NCBI GenBank assembly: GCA_037127315.1
Contig: JBBBDQ010000332.1
Coordinates: 189,001-253,000 of the forward strand
Source: Ascarosepion bandense
Lineage: Eukaryota > Mollusca > Cephalopoda > Sepiida > Sepiidae
DNA: 64,000 bases
Direction of reading: 5' to 3'
Shown: positions 21,601-31,560 of the stretch, one piece after another
How positions within the stretch are numbered: the stretch's first letter is position 1
Layout of the letters: every line of letters starts with the position of its first letter
Position numbers and translations under genes: made by a program
Notes under the pieces: generated by a model
Seen by the model: the letters and a program-made list of their open reading frames with translations, nothing else
What the model was told of the DNA's origin: nothing
The model's database searches: none

Positions 21601-21660
21601 TTTAGTTTTAGATTAACCATTATCTATCCTACATATCCTCATAATATTACTCTTTCCCTT
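18640..21660. repeat. Satellite array, ~164-bp unit, about 18 copies
   Basis: The landmark GGCTC of TTTAGGCTCAATG recurs at 18766, 18930, 19094, 19259, 19424 and so on to about 21227, a 164-165-bp period. Each unit has three parts: A (~64 bp, CCTACATATCCTCACATG to TCTTGGGTCAACCG), B (~36 bp, TATTCTAAATATCCTCATAA) and C (~64 bp, ACATATCTTCATAGTATG to TTTAAATTTAGGCTC). A and C resemble each other (CATATCYTCA, then TTCTTACTTCCCC). Edge units (18640-18770 and 21380-21660) are irregular and more diverged than central ones. Confidence 0.95.
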
Positions 21661-21734
21661 TACTCCATAACAGCAAACTCATTTAGAAAAAAACTGGAAA
21701 GATTCGTTCTTATGGTTTGTCTAGCTTGAACAAT

Positions 21735-22034
21735 CAGTCAGTTATGTGCCATACGTGATACACGCTTTGGGCGATCATGTCTCGAAAAAGACATGACTGA
21801 ATGCACAGAAGATTATCCCGCAGTAGGTTCTTATTGCTTTCTGTGGTAGGCTGGCTGCCAGTCATGGCTATAGAACCCAATCTGTCCGATTATTTAACCT
21901 ATAACTTGATGGAAGAGACGGATGAATACCTTTCGCAAGGGTATTTGTGCGTAAGTGAATGCAAGGAATTCAACTGGAATTCGAACTCGGCTCCCCGAGC
22001 TGATATACACTGCACCACAATACACATCCTAGTG
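21735..22034 (-). mobile_element. SINE-A copy
   Basis: Complete tail-to-head order on the minus strand. TGAACAAT occurs just outside both ends (21727-21734 and 22035-22042), a plausible 8-bp target duplication. Inserted just beyond the satellite edge. Confidence 0.88.
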
Positions 22035-22042
22035 TGAACAAT

Positions 22043-22450
22043 AGTATTAAAAAAGCATCCCTTTAATGAAACATCCCTTTACGCAGCATCGTTCCTATTG
22101 TACTTAAATATTGGGGGTCACAGTCAACCGCTAATGTTTGAGGCGTATCACAGACTAAATGCTAAGTGGGATAATGATTGCTTTCACTGTTTTATCAATA
22201 TTTATTGTTTTGAATTTCTACTTAATTCACTACCGGAGTAAGAAGACCAAGGTGAAAGAAACTTCTTTTCGTCAAAAAACTCCAAGAATGTTTAGCATTA
22301 ATGCAAAGTAGGCACTGTGAAAGAGATAGCGAACATTAAACTTTTTAATGTCAATTTTAATTTCGTTTGATCTTCATTTCTTTTATTCTGTCGTCTTTAT
22401 CATCAATCTTATACAATTGCATTTTTTTTTCCATATATGTTTTTAGAATG
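22043..22450. other. Unclassified sequence
   Basis: No recognised repeat family or coding similarity. Confidence 0.35.
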
Positions 22451-22454
22451 CAGA

Positions 22455-22790
22455 GGTACGGGTGGCGTGATGGTTAGAAACACAGATAAAAGAAACGGTG
22501 AGCTGTGTTCAAAATTCTGGTTATGAGAGTTTATCTTCACTTCGCAATAATTTCCTGTAGAAAGGCCGTTTTACCTTCTCCCCACGGTCTACGTGTAAAT
22601 TAGCAGGGAAGACTAGAATTTCTACTCTTGGGTGGCAAGCAATCGAGAAAGATAATTCTAAATTCAAAACCATGACTAGAATCCACCCCCACCTCACAAT
22701 CTATTGCAAACTAAGCGGTTGAAGCTAGCAATCCCACCCTGTAAAACTTACCTGCTAAAATAGGATCGACACGCAAAGTAAAAAATCAAT
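22455..22790 (+). mobile_element. Possible third tRNA-derived SINE
   Basis: GGTGGCGTGATGGTTAGAAA at 22461 resembles an A-box/D-arm and GCTGTGTTCAAAATTC (about 22502-22517) a B-box, spaced as in a tRNA. The rest has no match in the window and no second copy, so the element status is inferred only from the boxes. Confidence 0.35.
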
Positions 22791-22799
22791 CTGATCTAA

Positions 22800-23735
22800 A
22801 AGTTTTTTTTTTAATTTTATTTTTTATCTATCTTGTTTTCTGTCTTTTTTTCCTTTATTTCCATTTTATCTCTCCTTCTTAGATTCAGCTTCCTAGTCTT
22901 CATAATGTTCGTTATCACCGACTCCACCCTCTTCTCCTTTCTTACCTTTTCTTCGTCTCCTTCCTGTTGTTTTTTTTTTTCTATCTCCCTCCCGCTTCCC
23001 CTTTGTCACGGCTTCGTTTCTTCTTTCAATATAAACCCTCTTCCACACACGCTTCCTACAGTCGAATGATTAAATATCCTATGAAGGAAGCACCATCTTC
23101 CTTCCACCCTTTCCGCCTCTACTCGGGTCCCATCTCATCATTTTTCCCAGTGCGCATGCGTGACAAACCACCATCTTTCACATACCGATTAATAGAGGGC
23201 AGACCGGAGTCCTAACTACTCCGCTGACGGAGCACACCCATAAAAAGTCCATAAAGTGAAATTCGTCAGACAACCGCGCAACGATTATCAGCAACTGACC
23301 GCTGCGGATATCCAGGTTGCACGTTCGGGTCGGATGTTGGGTCTCTGGGTGAATTACGAGCGCTAAGAACTTATGGTTATCATTGCTAGTATTTTTTTTT
23401 TCTCTATAATCATGGCATTTGGTGGTCAGAAAGCGAACGACACTTGAATTATGAGGCGTTTGCCTTTCTGGCTTCTTTTCTCCATCTTTCGCTTTCCCTG
23501 CAGCCATCAGCTGCCATCGAAGTACAAGAAGACAACAAAGTGGAGAGGACTAAAAATAATGGCGCTTGATTTCCAATTCAACCAGCGTTTAAGATTAGCA
23601 GTTAATTCCAATCGTTCTCGTCTGACAAGGATTTGAATAACAATCCATAATTAAATGTATTTTTTAAACTATTATTATTTATAAAGAAAAAAGGACTGAA
23701 CTGGTATATAATATGTAACCCCATGTACCGTATTA
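22800..23735. other. CT-rich stretch, then unclassified sequence
   Basis: 22800-23060 is T/C-rich low complexity. 23060-23640 has higher GC and shows none of the window's repeat families, so it may be low-copy DNA. No coding similarity or splice-bounded frame was recognised. Confidence 0.35.
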
Positions 23736-23738
23736 AAG

Positions 23739-24044
23739 GATGTGCGTTGTGGTGCAGTGGATATCGGCTCGAAACGAGAAATCGGGGAGCCGAGTTCAAA
23801 TTCCAGTTGAATTAATTGCGTTCACTGACGCTCAAATACCCTTGGGAAAGGTATTAAACCGTCTCTTCCTTCCAGTTATGGGTTAAATAACAGAACAGAT
23901 TGAGTTCTATAGCCTTGGCTGGCAACAAATCTACCGCAGAAAGCAATGGCAACCTACTGCGGGATAATCTTCTGCCCAGTCAGTCATGTCTCTTTCGAAA
24001 CGTGATCTCCTAAGCGTGTTTCACGTATGGCACTTAACTGACTG
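23739..24044 (+). mobile_element. SINE-A copy with target-site duplication
   Basis: A-box-like TGGTGCAGTGG (23750-23760) and B-box-like GAGTTCAAATTCC (23792-23804) are exact. Flanks ACCGTATTAAAG (23727-23738) and ACCGTATTCAAAG (24045-24057) are a duplication differing by one inserted base. Confidence 0.94.
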
Positions 24045-24249
24045 ACCGTATTCAAAGCCGGGAAATCTCACAGATGAATTAGGGATCTTAAGCGATATAA
24101 ATAGTGTTCTTTTGGCGAATATTATGGACTGAACAGGTGAGCAAAGTGAAAGTTTAAAAAAAAATAGGAACTAGCCATCAGATGACAGAATGTATGGTTG
24201 TCATCAAGGCGATCAGCTCTAGATGCGAACTATGAAATAGTGATGTTCA

Positions 24250-24775
24250 AATCGGGTACGTATAGAATTTTAAATATCTGCGAGGTGTTCTAATAAAAGA
24301 TAAAAAATATGACTGACACCGAAATCCGAAGCTCATTTGAATAGCAAAAGAGACCTCATAAAACGTAAATATTAAGGAAAAATAATAACTTCGATAGGAG
24401 CAAATAAAACATCTCTAAACTCAGATGTAATATCAGTCCTTTTATATGACATTGAATGGGGTCCACTTTTCTTACAGAGGAAGAAAAAAGCCAAGGCAAC
24501 AGATGTGTGACTCTGTAGAAGGATGCTGAGAATACTATAGAGTGAATATATGAGCAAAAATGTATGAGTTTAAAGGGAAATTATTTAAAAAAAACAATCA
24601 TAAATAAAATTAGAAAAAGTAGTTGGAAATTCTTAGAAAAATAAATGGAAAAAAAGCATAGAGAATCTAGCACTCAGGAGGCGTATTGAAAGAAAAACGA
24701 ACAGAGAAAAAAAGCGAATAAGCTCCCTAGCAAGCTTGTGTAAATTGCTGGCAGAATTGACTGGAATAATAAAAA
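24250..24775 (+). pseudogene. LINE-R reverse transcriptase C-terminal relic
   Basis: Readable pieces in order: FKYLRGVLI, DTEIRSSFE, VISVLLYDIEWGPLFLQRKK, LCRRMLRIL-SEYMSKNV, LEILRK and RIDWN. This is the same order as the open copy at 30170-30626 (VLQYGCECW, FYRRMLRISWTEH, LKFLGHAMRKE). Many stops and frameshifts show an old insertion. The upstream FKYLG motif is RT C-terminal sequence not present in the 30-kb copy. Confidence 0.7.
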
Positions 24776-25240
24776 GATAAAAATTGCTAATACCTACGAG
24801 AAATAAGAAACTATTACAGACATGCACGCCCGCGCACTGAAGAGTTACGGCAGGTTGATTTTTTTCGCCTTTGATTTAGAAAATCAAAATGACACTCAGT
24901 GTAAAAGCTGCAAACTTAATGCGCTGAATACTGACATTAAAATTTACATTAATGGCTTTTATCAATTTTTGAGTATTTAGTTTTATTTCTATTTCCGCAG
25001 GTTTTTGCTAAGAAAATGAATGCAAATAAAGTTGATATTTTAATGTATTAGATACTGAATGGAAAATGCATTAAACCAGAATTCTAATTATGAATCACCA
25101 CAAGAAAAATATACATTTTTCTCCCTGAAATCTATAAGCAAACCTGTTTGAAAAACATTGTAAAAAATTACAACCCCCCCCAAAAAAAAACAAAGCTACG
25201 CAATAGATACCATTTATTACATCGTATCATAATTAATGAA
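24776..25240. other. AT-rich sequence, nothing recognised
   Basis: No family similarity found; a C7/A9 homopolymer pair lies near 25173. Confidence 0.35.
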
Positions 25241-25414
25241 AGCAAAAATAGATAAAAGTGTATAAAAATATATATCAGAATTAATCCATTTCGTAAAATA
25301 AAATTGTCTTTGTTTACATTTGTTTACATCAGGATACGAAAACAGAGCAGATATGAAAATTACAACAAATCAGGAAAATGTGTGTTTAAAGGCATTATTT
25401 GGGACATTGTGCAA

Positions 25415-25499
25415 GTCCTTTGTGGTCAAGTGGTCTAAGATGTCAAATCAATTGACGGTTTTCTCTAGGAAATATAGATTCAAATCCTGCCGGAGGACG
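25415..25499 (+). pseudogene. tRNA-like sequence, class II (Ser/Leu type), degenerate
   Basis: An 85-nt segment folds like a tRNA. The acceptor is GTCCTTT with GGAGGAC (25415-25421 and 25492-25498, two G.T pairs), the D-arm GGTCAAGTGGTCTAAGA matches a class II A-box, and the T-arm is TAGATTCAAATCCTGC. A long variable arm is implied by the length. The anticodon stem is weak (TGTCA/TGACG) and position 33 is not T, so the anticodon cannot be trusted and the gene is probably a relic or the head of a SINE. Confidence 0.5.
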
Positions 25500-25562
25500 A
25501 ATAATTTCCTCTCAAGATTTCTCGAATATTCAGGGCGATAGATATAACTAAATATACTGTTT

Positions 25563-25566
<4 letters not shown>

Positions 25567-25606
<40 letters not shown>
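25567..25606. repeat. (TA)n microsatellite
   Basis: About 20 TA units downstream of the tRNA-like sequence. Confidence 0.95.
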
Positions 25607-25610
<4 letters not shown>

Positions 25611-25773
25611 CGACCAGATATGTCAACAATATTCAATGCACAGATTTATAAATGTCCAAGATGGAATTTGACGAGAAAATCTTTCTGGCCTGACGAAAAG
25701 ACACTACCGTCCTAGCCGTAGATACAGCTATATATATATATAATTGAGGTAGTAAGAGGATTTGAATAATTAA

Positions 25774-25942
25774 GTAATTCATCGAGCTTTTTATTCGACC
25801 TCAACAGAATGCAGAAAGCAATGGACGGCCGTTTCGTCCTATATATGGGACTCTTTTGCAGTACGCATCCACTACCATGAATCGAACCCAGACAGTTTTG
25901 GTTATTAAGGTGACGTCATACTGACTGTACCACAGGCCCTGT
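25774..25942 (-). mobile_element. SINE-C copy (left member of head-to-head pair)
   Basis: On the minus strand the head GGGCCTGTGGTACAGTCAGT is followed by the B-box-like GGGTTCGATTCATGG, then GCGTACTGCAAAAGAGTCCC, ACGGCCGTCCATTGCTTTC and the 3' end AATAAAAAGCTCGATGAATT. It is about 90% similar by eye to the opposed copy at 26064-26230. Confidence 0.85.
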
Positions 25943-26063
25943 TGACGAAGTGGTAACGAATTAAACTCGATGACGCGCCGCTCGTTCACAAATTCCGTGG
26001 TGGAACTCATCCAAGCTCCTTTACCCGTAGGACGGTTCTTCCCAGAGCCACGACTTCTTCACC

Positions 26064-26225
26064 AGGGCTCGTGTTACAGTTGGTATGACATCAACTTAAA
26101 AACCAAAACTGTTTAGGTTCGATTCCTGGTAGTGAATGCGCACTGCTAAAGAGTCCCAAATATAAGAAACGGCCGTCCAGTGCTTTCTGCATTCTGTTGA
26201 AGTCGAATAAAAAGCTCAATGAATT

Positions 26226-26232
<7 letters not shown>
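26064..26232 (+). mobile_element. SINE-C copy (right member of head-to-head pair)
   Basis: The head GGGCTCGTGTTACAGTTGG has an A-box-like region. B-box GGTTCGATTCC at 26115-26125 is a perfect consensus. The 3' end AATAAAAAGCTCAATGAATT runs into a (TA)n tract at 26230. This family is distinct from SINE-A in head, body and tail. Confidence 0.88.
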
Positions 26233-26267
<35 letters not shown>

Positions 26268-26699
26268 ATTTTATGAGGTCCGTTAACGTTGTTAGTATTT
26301 TTATTTATATCTATCGGCCTGATATACTGTTTAGTTAAATGACAGAGTATCTACTTGTTGCCATTAAAAATAATGTTTAAACAAATAGGTTAAAAATATG
26401 TGAGAGTTAATCCATTTCGTAACATATTTCCTAAATAATTGTTTTTGTTTACATTAGGATGCGAAAACAGAGCAGATATGAATATTACGAAAAATCAAAA
26501 AATTATCTGCGTATAAGGCTTAATTCGAGCTTCGTTAAACTGCAAATTGGTTTGGGGTATTTCAGGCCGGTAAATATATATCAATATACTGTTTAAATGT
26601 AAAAATAGAAAAGAAAATATAGTATCTACTCAAATACGAGTATCTGTAAAAAATGTTTAAACAAATAAAGTAAAAGTGTATATACACCATAATATCGCT

Positions 26700-26886
26700 G
26701 GACACACATAAAACAAAATGTTTTAAATTTGAATAGTTTATTGAAAATCACACTAAACCTACTGCACTGTATATTATATTACATCATGATATATATTATA
26801 TTACATCATGATATAGCTAAATTGAAAGTATAATTTCCCTTTGAAGGAAATGAAGATTTTATTTGATGGCACAATTACTTAGTAAT
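26700..26886. other. Unassigned sequence with short tandem duplication
   Basis: TATATTATATTACATCATGA is duplicated near 26770-26812. Nothing else recognised. Confidence 0.35.
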
Positions 26887-27395
26887 AACTAGCAGTATAG
26901 CCCGGCGTTTCTCGGGTGTAATGAAAGCTTTAAAACTAATCCATGGTCCTGGAGCTCAGACTCTTTAGACGTTGGCACGAAAGACTAAAAAGCAATAGTT
27001 GTTTCCAGTTAAAGCGAAACCGTAAATTCAAAGAAAAATGAATGGATGTAACTCAAATTTTGATTTCATGGTATCGATATCAAATTTTCTGCACTATTGT
27101 AAGAACTGCAACTTTGAAACTTCTAAATATCGTTTCTTATGTCTTTGTCAATGAGTGTATCAAATTTGATAAAAATCGGACCACTCCTTTTATAACCCGA
27201 TTTTTTCGATTATCAATTTTCCAGATTTATCGGGGGTACCTCGACACAAAACCTAAGCTAAGAACACTCGCAGACGCTTATAGTACAACTGTGTAAATCT
27301 TCAAGAAAATCGGTTCAACCGTTTCGAAGTCTATAGGTAACGGAAACACAGACAGACACACACACACAAAGTTCCATTTATAAATAAGTTTAGAT
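26887..27395 (+). repeat. Family B dispersed repeat, both family ends present
   Basis: Runs from CTAGCAGTATAGCCCGGCG to TTTATAAATAAGTTTAGAT with AATCGGTTCAACCGTTTCG near the 3' end. It lacks part of the middle (the block around AAGTCCTCTGAGTAAATG) relative to 61616-62366. Confidence 0.9.
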
Positions 27396-27469
27396 GTGCT
27401 TACGCCACGCATCTTGTCCATATAAAACTTTTAAAAATTCAGTGAATTATAAATTTTCTCAGTGTAGTT

Positions 27470-28000
27470 TTTAACCAAGAGAATAAACTACATCCAATTT
27501 CAAAATTTAATTACGATTTAATTTTAATTTACTTTCATCTGACCAAATCACTAACTGCCAAAATTCATAATCGTTGCTCTCGAATTCTCTAGCCCAGTCC
27601 ATAAGCCTGTTTTTGTTAACTTCTGAAATAAAGGGTTCTTTCTTTCAATCCTTTTTTGATAGCCTAGCTATTTCGGAGTCTTTTTTACCGCATATAGCAA
27701 CATTTCAAGGCTGTTGGCGACATCTTTGACGCCCAGACAACGTTTTCTGATGATTTTTCACTTCAACGCCCTTTTCGTTCACCCAGACACTATTCTTGGT
27801 GTTCCACACGACAATGATTTTCGTCATTAAATTTATTGACAATATTATTAACCATTTGATGATTAACCTGGAAAAAACAAGCAATATCTCTACTTGATTT
27901 GACACACTGATACCATCCTAATATTTGTCCTCGTTAAAATTCACTAATTTCCTAAGTTCCACGAACTTTTGTTGTAAGTCAGCCATTGTTCATAGATGAG
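27470..28000 (-). pseudogene. Tc1-like transposase pseudogene
   Basis: The minus-strand start MADLQQKFVELRKLVNF is followed, with frameshifts, by SSRDIACFFQVNHQMVNNIV (helix-turn-helix) and, nearer the 3' side, EPFISEVNKNRLMDWAREFE and FWQLVIWSDESKLKL. The last piece contains the first catalytic aspartate motif of Tc1 transposases (W-DE-K). Stops and shifts throughout; the second and third acidic residues were not found. Confidence 0.75.
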
Positions 28001-28080
28001 AGTAGCTTGATATTAACACGGTATTGTCTGAAAAAAGGAAAAGCACAAGCCAAAATTGCTGTAATTAACGGTGGATAATA

Positions 28081-28999
28081 TCAGATCAGTGCAAAAGTTT
28101 TTGCCGATTTAAAATTTTATCTTGAAAATGAAAAACTTTATTTTTGAAAATCTTTATTCATAGCAATAACGACCTTTTATCTCTATAACTTGATTCCATC
28201 TGTCAAAGAGCTTATAAATGTCTCGCTTGTAACATTTTTTAGGTTTTTATGTGAAATATGAATTCTAACTCATGTTCAATCTCCTCTCGGAATGTTCACC
28301 TAAGGCCATCTACATGGTTTTGTAATCCTTTAAATAAGTGATAATCCGAGGGAGTTAGGTCAGGAAAATCTGCAGGATGGGGCAAAATGGCACTTCTTAT
28401 CACCTCTGACAGGCTTATCCTAAAATGGTGTCTGAAGTTGTGTCGTGAAAGCAAAGATTCGCAACAAGAAACACATTGTCGCAGGTTCTCTGGAGACAGT
28501 TGCTGCGGGACCCATTTTCCGAACACTGAACTCTTCTCCATTCTTTTCAGTTGGCCTGACGCAGTTGTATGGGATACATTAAATTGGTGTGCAAGTTCTC
28601 TTGAGGTTACCGTAGGGCTTTGAGTAACAGCGGCTTTCAACACATCTAAATCAAGTTTTTTTGGTCGACTACCTCTGGCCTCATCTTTCAAGATGAAATT
28701 TTCTTTACCGAAAACGGGAAAGCCACCACCTATAACTTCTTTCTTTCACTGCATCAATTCCATAAGCATCCTCAATTGATCGTGCTGCTTCATTTGTATT
28801 GGAACCTCTTTGAGTAGAGTAGGCCTAATGTGTTCTTTAAATGGAAAAAAAACATGGGTGAGAATATTGCAGAAAAATATGAATGATGCTTTAATAATCT
28901 GAAAGAAAAAGTTATAAATTAATCATAGTGATATGTTTAAATAATAACAATATGCATAAAACAAATTACAAACCGGCAAAGACTTTTGCAACGACCTGA
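28081..28999 (-). mobile_element. Mariner element, internally deleted, with both terminal inverted repeats
   Basis: Termini TCAGATCAGTGCAAAAGTTT (28081) and, on the minus strand, TCAGGTCGTTGCAAAAGTCT (from 28999) are inverted repeats of about 30 bp, each bounded by TA (28079-28080 and 29000-29001), the mariner target duplication. Length 919 bp against about 1.3 kb usual for mariners, consistent with the deletion seen in the transposase. The ends could still be moved by a transposase supplied elsewhere. Confidence 0.92.
28296..28780 (-). pseudogene. Mariner transposase with catalytic-core deletion
   Basis: Minus-strand pieces: SIEDAYGIDAVKERSYRWW (near 28770-28715, after a frame break), then GSRPKKLDLDVLKAAVTQSP, TVTSRELAHQFNVSHTTASG, SVFGKWVPQQLSPENLRQCV and SCCESLLSRH. 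The frame then jumps to AILPHPADFPDLTPSDYHLF and GLQNHVDGLR. The helix-turn-helix region and the terminal PSDYHLF aspartate motif are kept, but the segment with the first two catalytic aspartates is deleted between LLSRH and the final motif. The ATG at 28691 is internal to the family protein. Confidence 0.92.
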
Positions 29000-29195
29000 T
29001 AACATATTATAGTCCGCTGTATGTGTAATAAGACGTTCATTGATTACTGGAGTAAAATTTCTACGCTAGAATTTTGAACCTAAACTTAATTGTTAAATTA
29101 ATTTCCCCTCAAAACGGTAAGTATTTGAAAAAAAAAAGATATTTAGCACTGTTATTGATAATGTTTACCCGCAAATTCTAAATTGAATGCTATAT

Positions 29196-29507
29196 CAGTC
29201 AGTTAAGTGCCATACGTGATAAACGTTTGGGCGATCATGTCTCGAAAGAGACATGACTGACTAGGCAGAAAATTATTCCGCATTAGTTTGCCATTGCTTT
29301 CTGAGGTAGACTGGTTGCCGACCAAAGCTACAGAACCCAATCTGTCCTGTTATTTAACCCATAACTGGAGGGAAGAGACGGATTAATACATTTCCCAAGG
29401 GTATTTGCGCGTATATGATTGTAACGAATTCAACTGGAACTCGAACTCGGCTCTCCAATTTCTCGTTCCGAGTCGATATCCACTGGACCACAACGTACAT
29501 CCTCTGT
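29196..29507 (-). mobile_element. SINE-A copy with target-site duplication
   Basis: Full-length on the minus strand. AATGCTATAT flanks it at 29186-29195 and 29508-29517, a perfect 10-bp duplication. Confidence 0.94.
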
Positions 29508-29517
29508 AATGCTATAT

Positions 29518-29756
29518 AGAGATTCAAAAATCAACCTGCCAAAGAAAAAGATGTCTTGTGAAAGGTGATTTTTTATCCAGCCAAGCTCAGTCAAGTAATT
29601 CGTGATAACTTTAAACAGTTTTCATTTTGATGGAACGGGTGAAGTTGTAACTAATAATCAAATAAAACATTCATAACTACGTCCTGCAATAACTGATACG
29701 GTGAATAGTAAATCCGTTCTTGCCGCATATCTTGGCAATTTCAGAATACGACTTTT
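29518..29756. other. Unassigned spacer
   Basis: No recognised feature. Confidence 0.35.
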
Positions 29757-29925
29757 TTTTCTTTGTTGTTATTATCACAAAATTGCAACTACTGTGCCCT
29801 CCAGCTTCACTCAGGCGTTTGTCAAGTCGAGTGTCCCTCAGAGAATTTCAAACTGAAACCTTTATTTAATCCCCGAGGATAGAATTTTCTGGTTCTATTC
29901 TAAAGGTCAGTGGTGGTTGGGCTAA
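29757..29925 (+). repeat. Family D dispersed repeat
   Basis: Starts TTCTTTGTTGTTATTATCAC and contains AATTTCAAACTGAAACCTTT. The same order recurs at 30648-30868 and 33463-33765. No ORF or terminal structure, class unknown. Confidence 0.6.
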
Positions 29926-30164
29926 AAATGTAGCTCGTCAGAATGCGCCATCGAAATGGCAATAGAACAAGCAAGAGGCTTACAGCGTTTCATCGGCGGT
30001 AAAGGGGCTCTTTTGAAATCTATCAAGACAAACAAGTGAGCACTGAACAGCCCAGATATGGTAACAGCACTCCATTTTTGGCTCTTGTAAAAAATAAAAT
30101 ATAGTAGCAAGAGCTAGAACGGTACAATGATAACAAGAACAAAGAAGAAGACAATAGTTCGAAT

Positions 30165-30626
30165 ATAAAGAGAGTGCTAGACTGCTACGTGATGTCAGTT
30201 CTTCAGTACGGCTGTGAATGCTGGACAATATCATCGAAAATGAGGACAAAACTGGAAGCGGCCGAAATGTGGTTCTACAGAAGGATGCTACGGATATCGT
30301 GGACTGAGCATACAAGCAACGACGACGAAGTGTTAGAAAGAATGGCAACAAAAAGGAAATTGATGCTGAGCATCAGGAAGAGACAACTGAAGTTCCTGGG
30401 ACATGCAATGAGGAAGGAAAGCCTGGAGAACCTGATACTGACTGGTCAGATAGAAGGAAGGAGAGACAGAGGAAGGCAGCGGATAACATATTTGCAGGGC
30501 CTGATCAGGTGGATGACGGAACGGGGGTTGCCAGGAGCAACAGGAGCAAACATACTAAGAGCCACAAGGGATAGGGAGACGTGGAGATCCATGATCGCCT
30601 ACGTCCTGAAGGGACAGGGCACATAG
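30165..30626 (+). pseudogene. LINE-R reverse transcriptase C-terminal domain, open but 5' truncated
   Basis: An uninterrupted 150-codon frame reads MSVLQYGCECWTISSKM, LEAAEMWFYRRMLRISWTEH, KRQLKFLGHAMRKESLENL, TGQIEGRRDRGRQRITYLQG and ILRATRDRETWRSMIAYVLK. This is the C-terminal region shared by endonuclease-reverse transcriptase proteins of RTE/L1-like non-LTR elements; which clade cannot be settled here. The RT catalytic YxDD motif lies upstream in full proteins and is absent. The open frame suggests the youngest LINE remnant in the window. The methionine used by the frame is not a natural start. Confidence 0.88.
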
Positions 30627-30647
30627 AAGAAGAAGAACTATTGTCCT

Positions 30648-30868
30648 ATTCTTTGTTGTTATTATTACAATGTTTTGGCTGTTTTCGTCGACTTTTCTTC
30701 CGGTGTCTGTTGATCTGAGCAACCGAATTTCAAAATGAAATTTAATTTACAGGAGTAGGTTGTTCTCATTCTGCTGTCCATATTCAGGGGAGATAATTTG
30801 TCTTGTTATTATTTGCTACTGCTCAGTTATCGCAGTCTCTGTTTCCACTAAATCCAAGTCTGCACTAC
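30648..30868 (+). repeat. Family D dispersed repeat
   Basis: Begins TTCTTTGTTGTTATTATTAC directly after the LINE-R frame. Diverged from the other copies but collinear through TTATTATTTGCTACTGCTCA. Confidence 0.5.
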
Positions 30869-31027
30869 CCGACCTAGAGATTGAACTCACAATAAGTGTC
30901 TCATCGAATTTTTGAATTAATGCTTTAACCCACTTGGATAGTTTAGTTCTTTTTAAAAATTTATTTTTGGGGGTGGGCTCTCCAAAATTATATGCTCTAC
31001 AAATTATGTGAGTATATGAAGGATATA

Positions 31028-31417
31028 CACTACCGGCCATAATTATTAGGCCACCTCAGTGTTTTAAAAAGTGACGTATTTCATATTAAGTTTTTAGCAT
31101 TTATTGCCAAGTGAATAATTGTAAATGAAAATAGAATGGTTCTTTTGTTAATACTACACAATAACATGTTCATCAAATGAATTTATAAATATTTAATAAA
31201 TGCCTATATTGCAGTTTCATCAACGAAAAAATGAAGAAAATTTAGAGCAATTTGAACAAGTTCATCTTTGCTTTCTTGCTTTGTAAAAATTTGCAAAGTA
31301 ATAATAAAAAAAAAAAAAGAACCAGTCTATTGTAATTTAGAATTATCTACTAAAAATAGTATGAAACATAATTTCTTTTAAAAACTTGGGGTAGCCTAAT
31401 AATTATGGCCGGTAGTG
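31028..31417. mobile_element. 390-bp TIR element (Tc1/mariner-type MITE)
   Basis: Ends CACTACCGGCCATAATTATT and, on the minus strand, CACTACCGGCCATAATTATT are identical over at least 24 bp and similar to about 31, flanked by TA on both sides (31026-31027 and 31418-31419). The interior is AT-rich with no transposase. Structure matches a non-autonomous Tc1/mariner-type element; near-identical termini suggest a fairly recent insertion. Confidence 0.93.
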
Positions 31418-31444
31418 TATATCCCTTTACTCTTGACCTGAAGC

Positions 31445-31560
31445 GGGTAAGAATTCTAGTGGTCAGGGAAGCATCCTCTTGGGTATAAAGTTCTGGTAGA
31501 AGAAGCTGCTCAAATGGAATACGAAGGAGAATAAGGTTGATTTAACACCGTGTATTTGGC
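31445..31560 (-). pseudogene. LINE-J RT C-terminal relic, weak
   Basis: The plus strand reads GAATTCTAGTGGTCAGGGAA and GGTAGAAGAAGCTGCTC, which parallels 1495-1575 and 32345-32420 in the antisense LINE-J order. Too diverged for a reliable protein match. Confidence 0.35.

Larger units (their letters stand above)
25241..26700. repeat. Diverged local duplication containing later insertions
   Basis: 25270-25385 (AATCCATTTCGTAA, GTTTACAT--AGGAT-CGAA, AACAGAGCAGATATGAA) repeats at 26405-26505. The phrase ATATACTGTTTA occurs near 25553, 26322 and 26584, and AATGTTTAAACAAATA near 26370 and 26650. This suggests a low-copy complex repeat that was later interrupted by SINE-C copies and (TA)n tracts. 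Confidence 0.55.

Noticed and set aside
18640..21660. CRISPR-like array
   Set aside because: Units are contiguous with no unique spacers, the repeat is ~164 bp, and the context is clearly animal DNA.
25415..25499. Functional tRNA gene
   Set aside because: Weak anticodon stem and non-T33; kept only as a tRNA-like relic.
30165..30626. Intact host gene of about 150 codons
   Set aside because: The peptide is the C-terminal region of a LINE reverse transcriptase; the first methionine is internal to the family protein.
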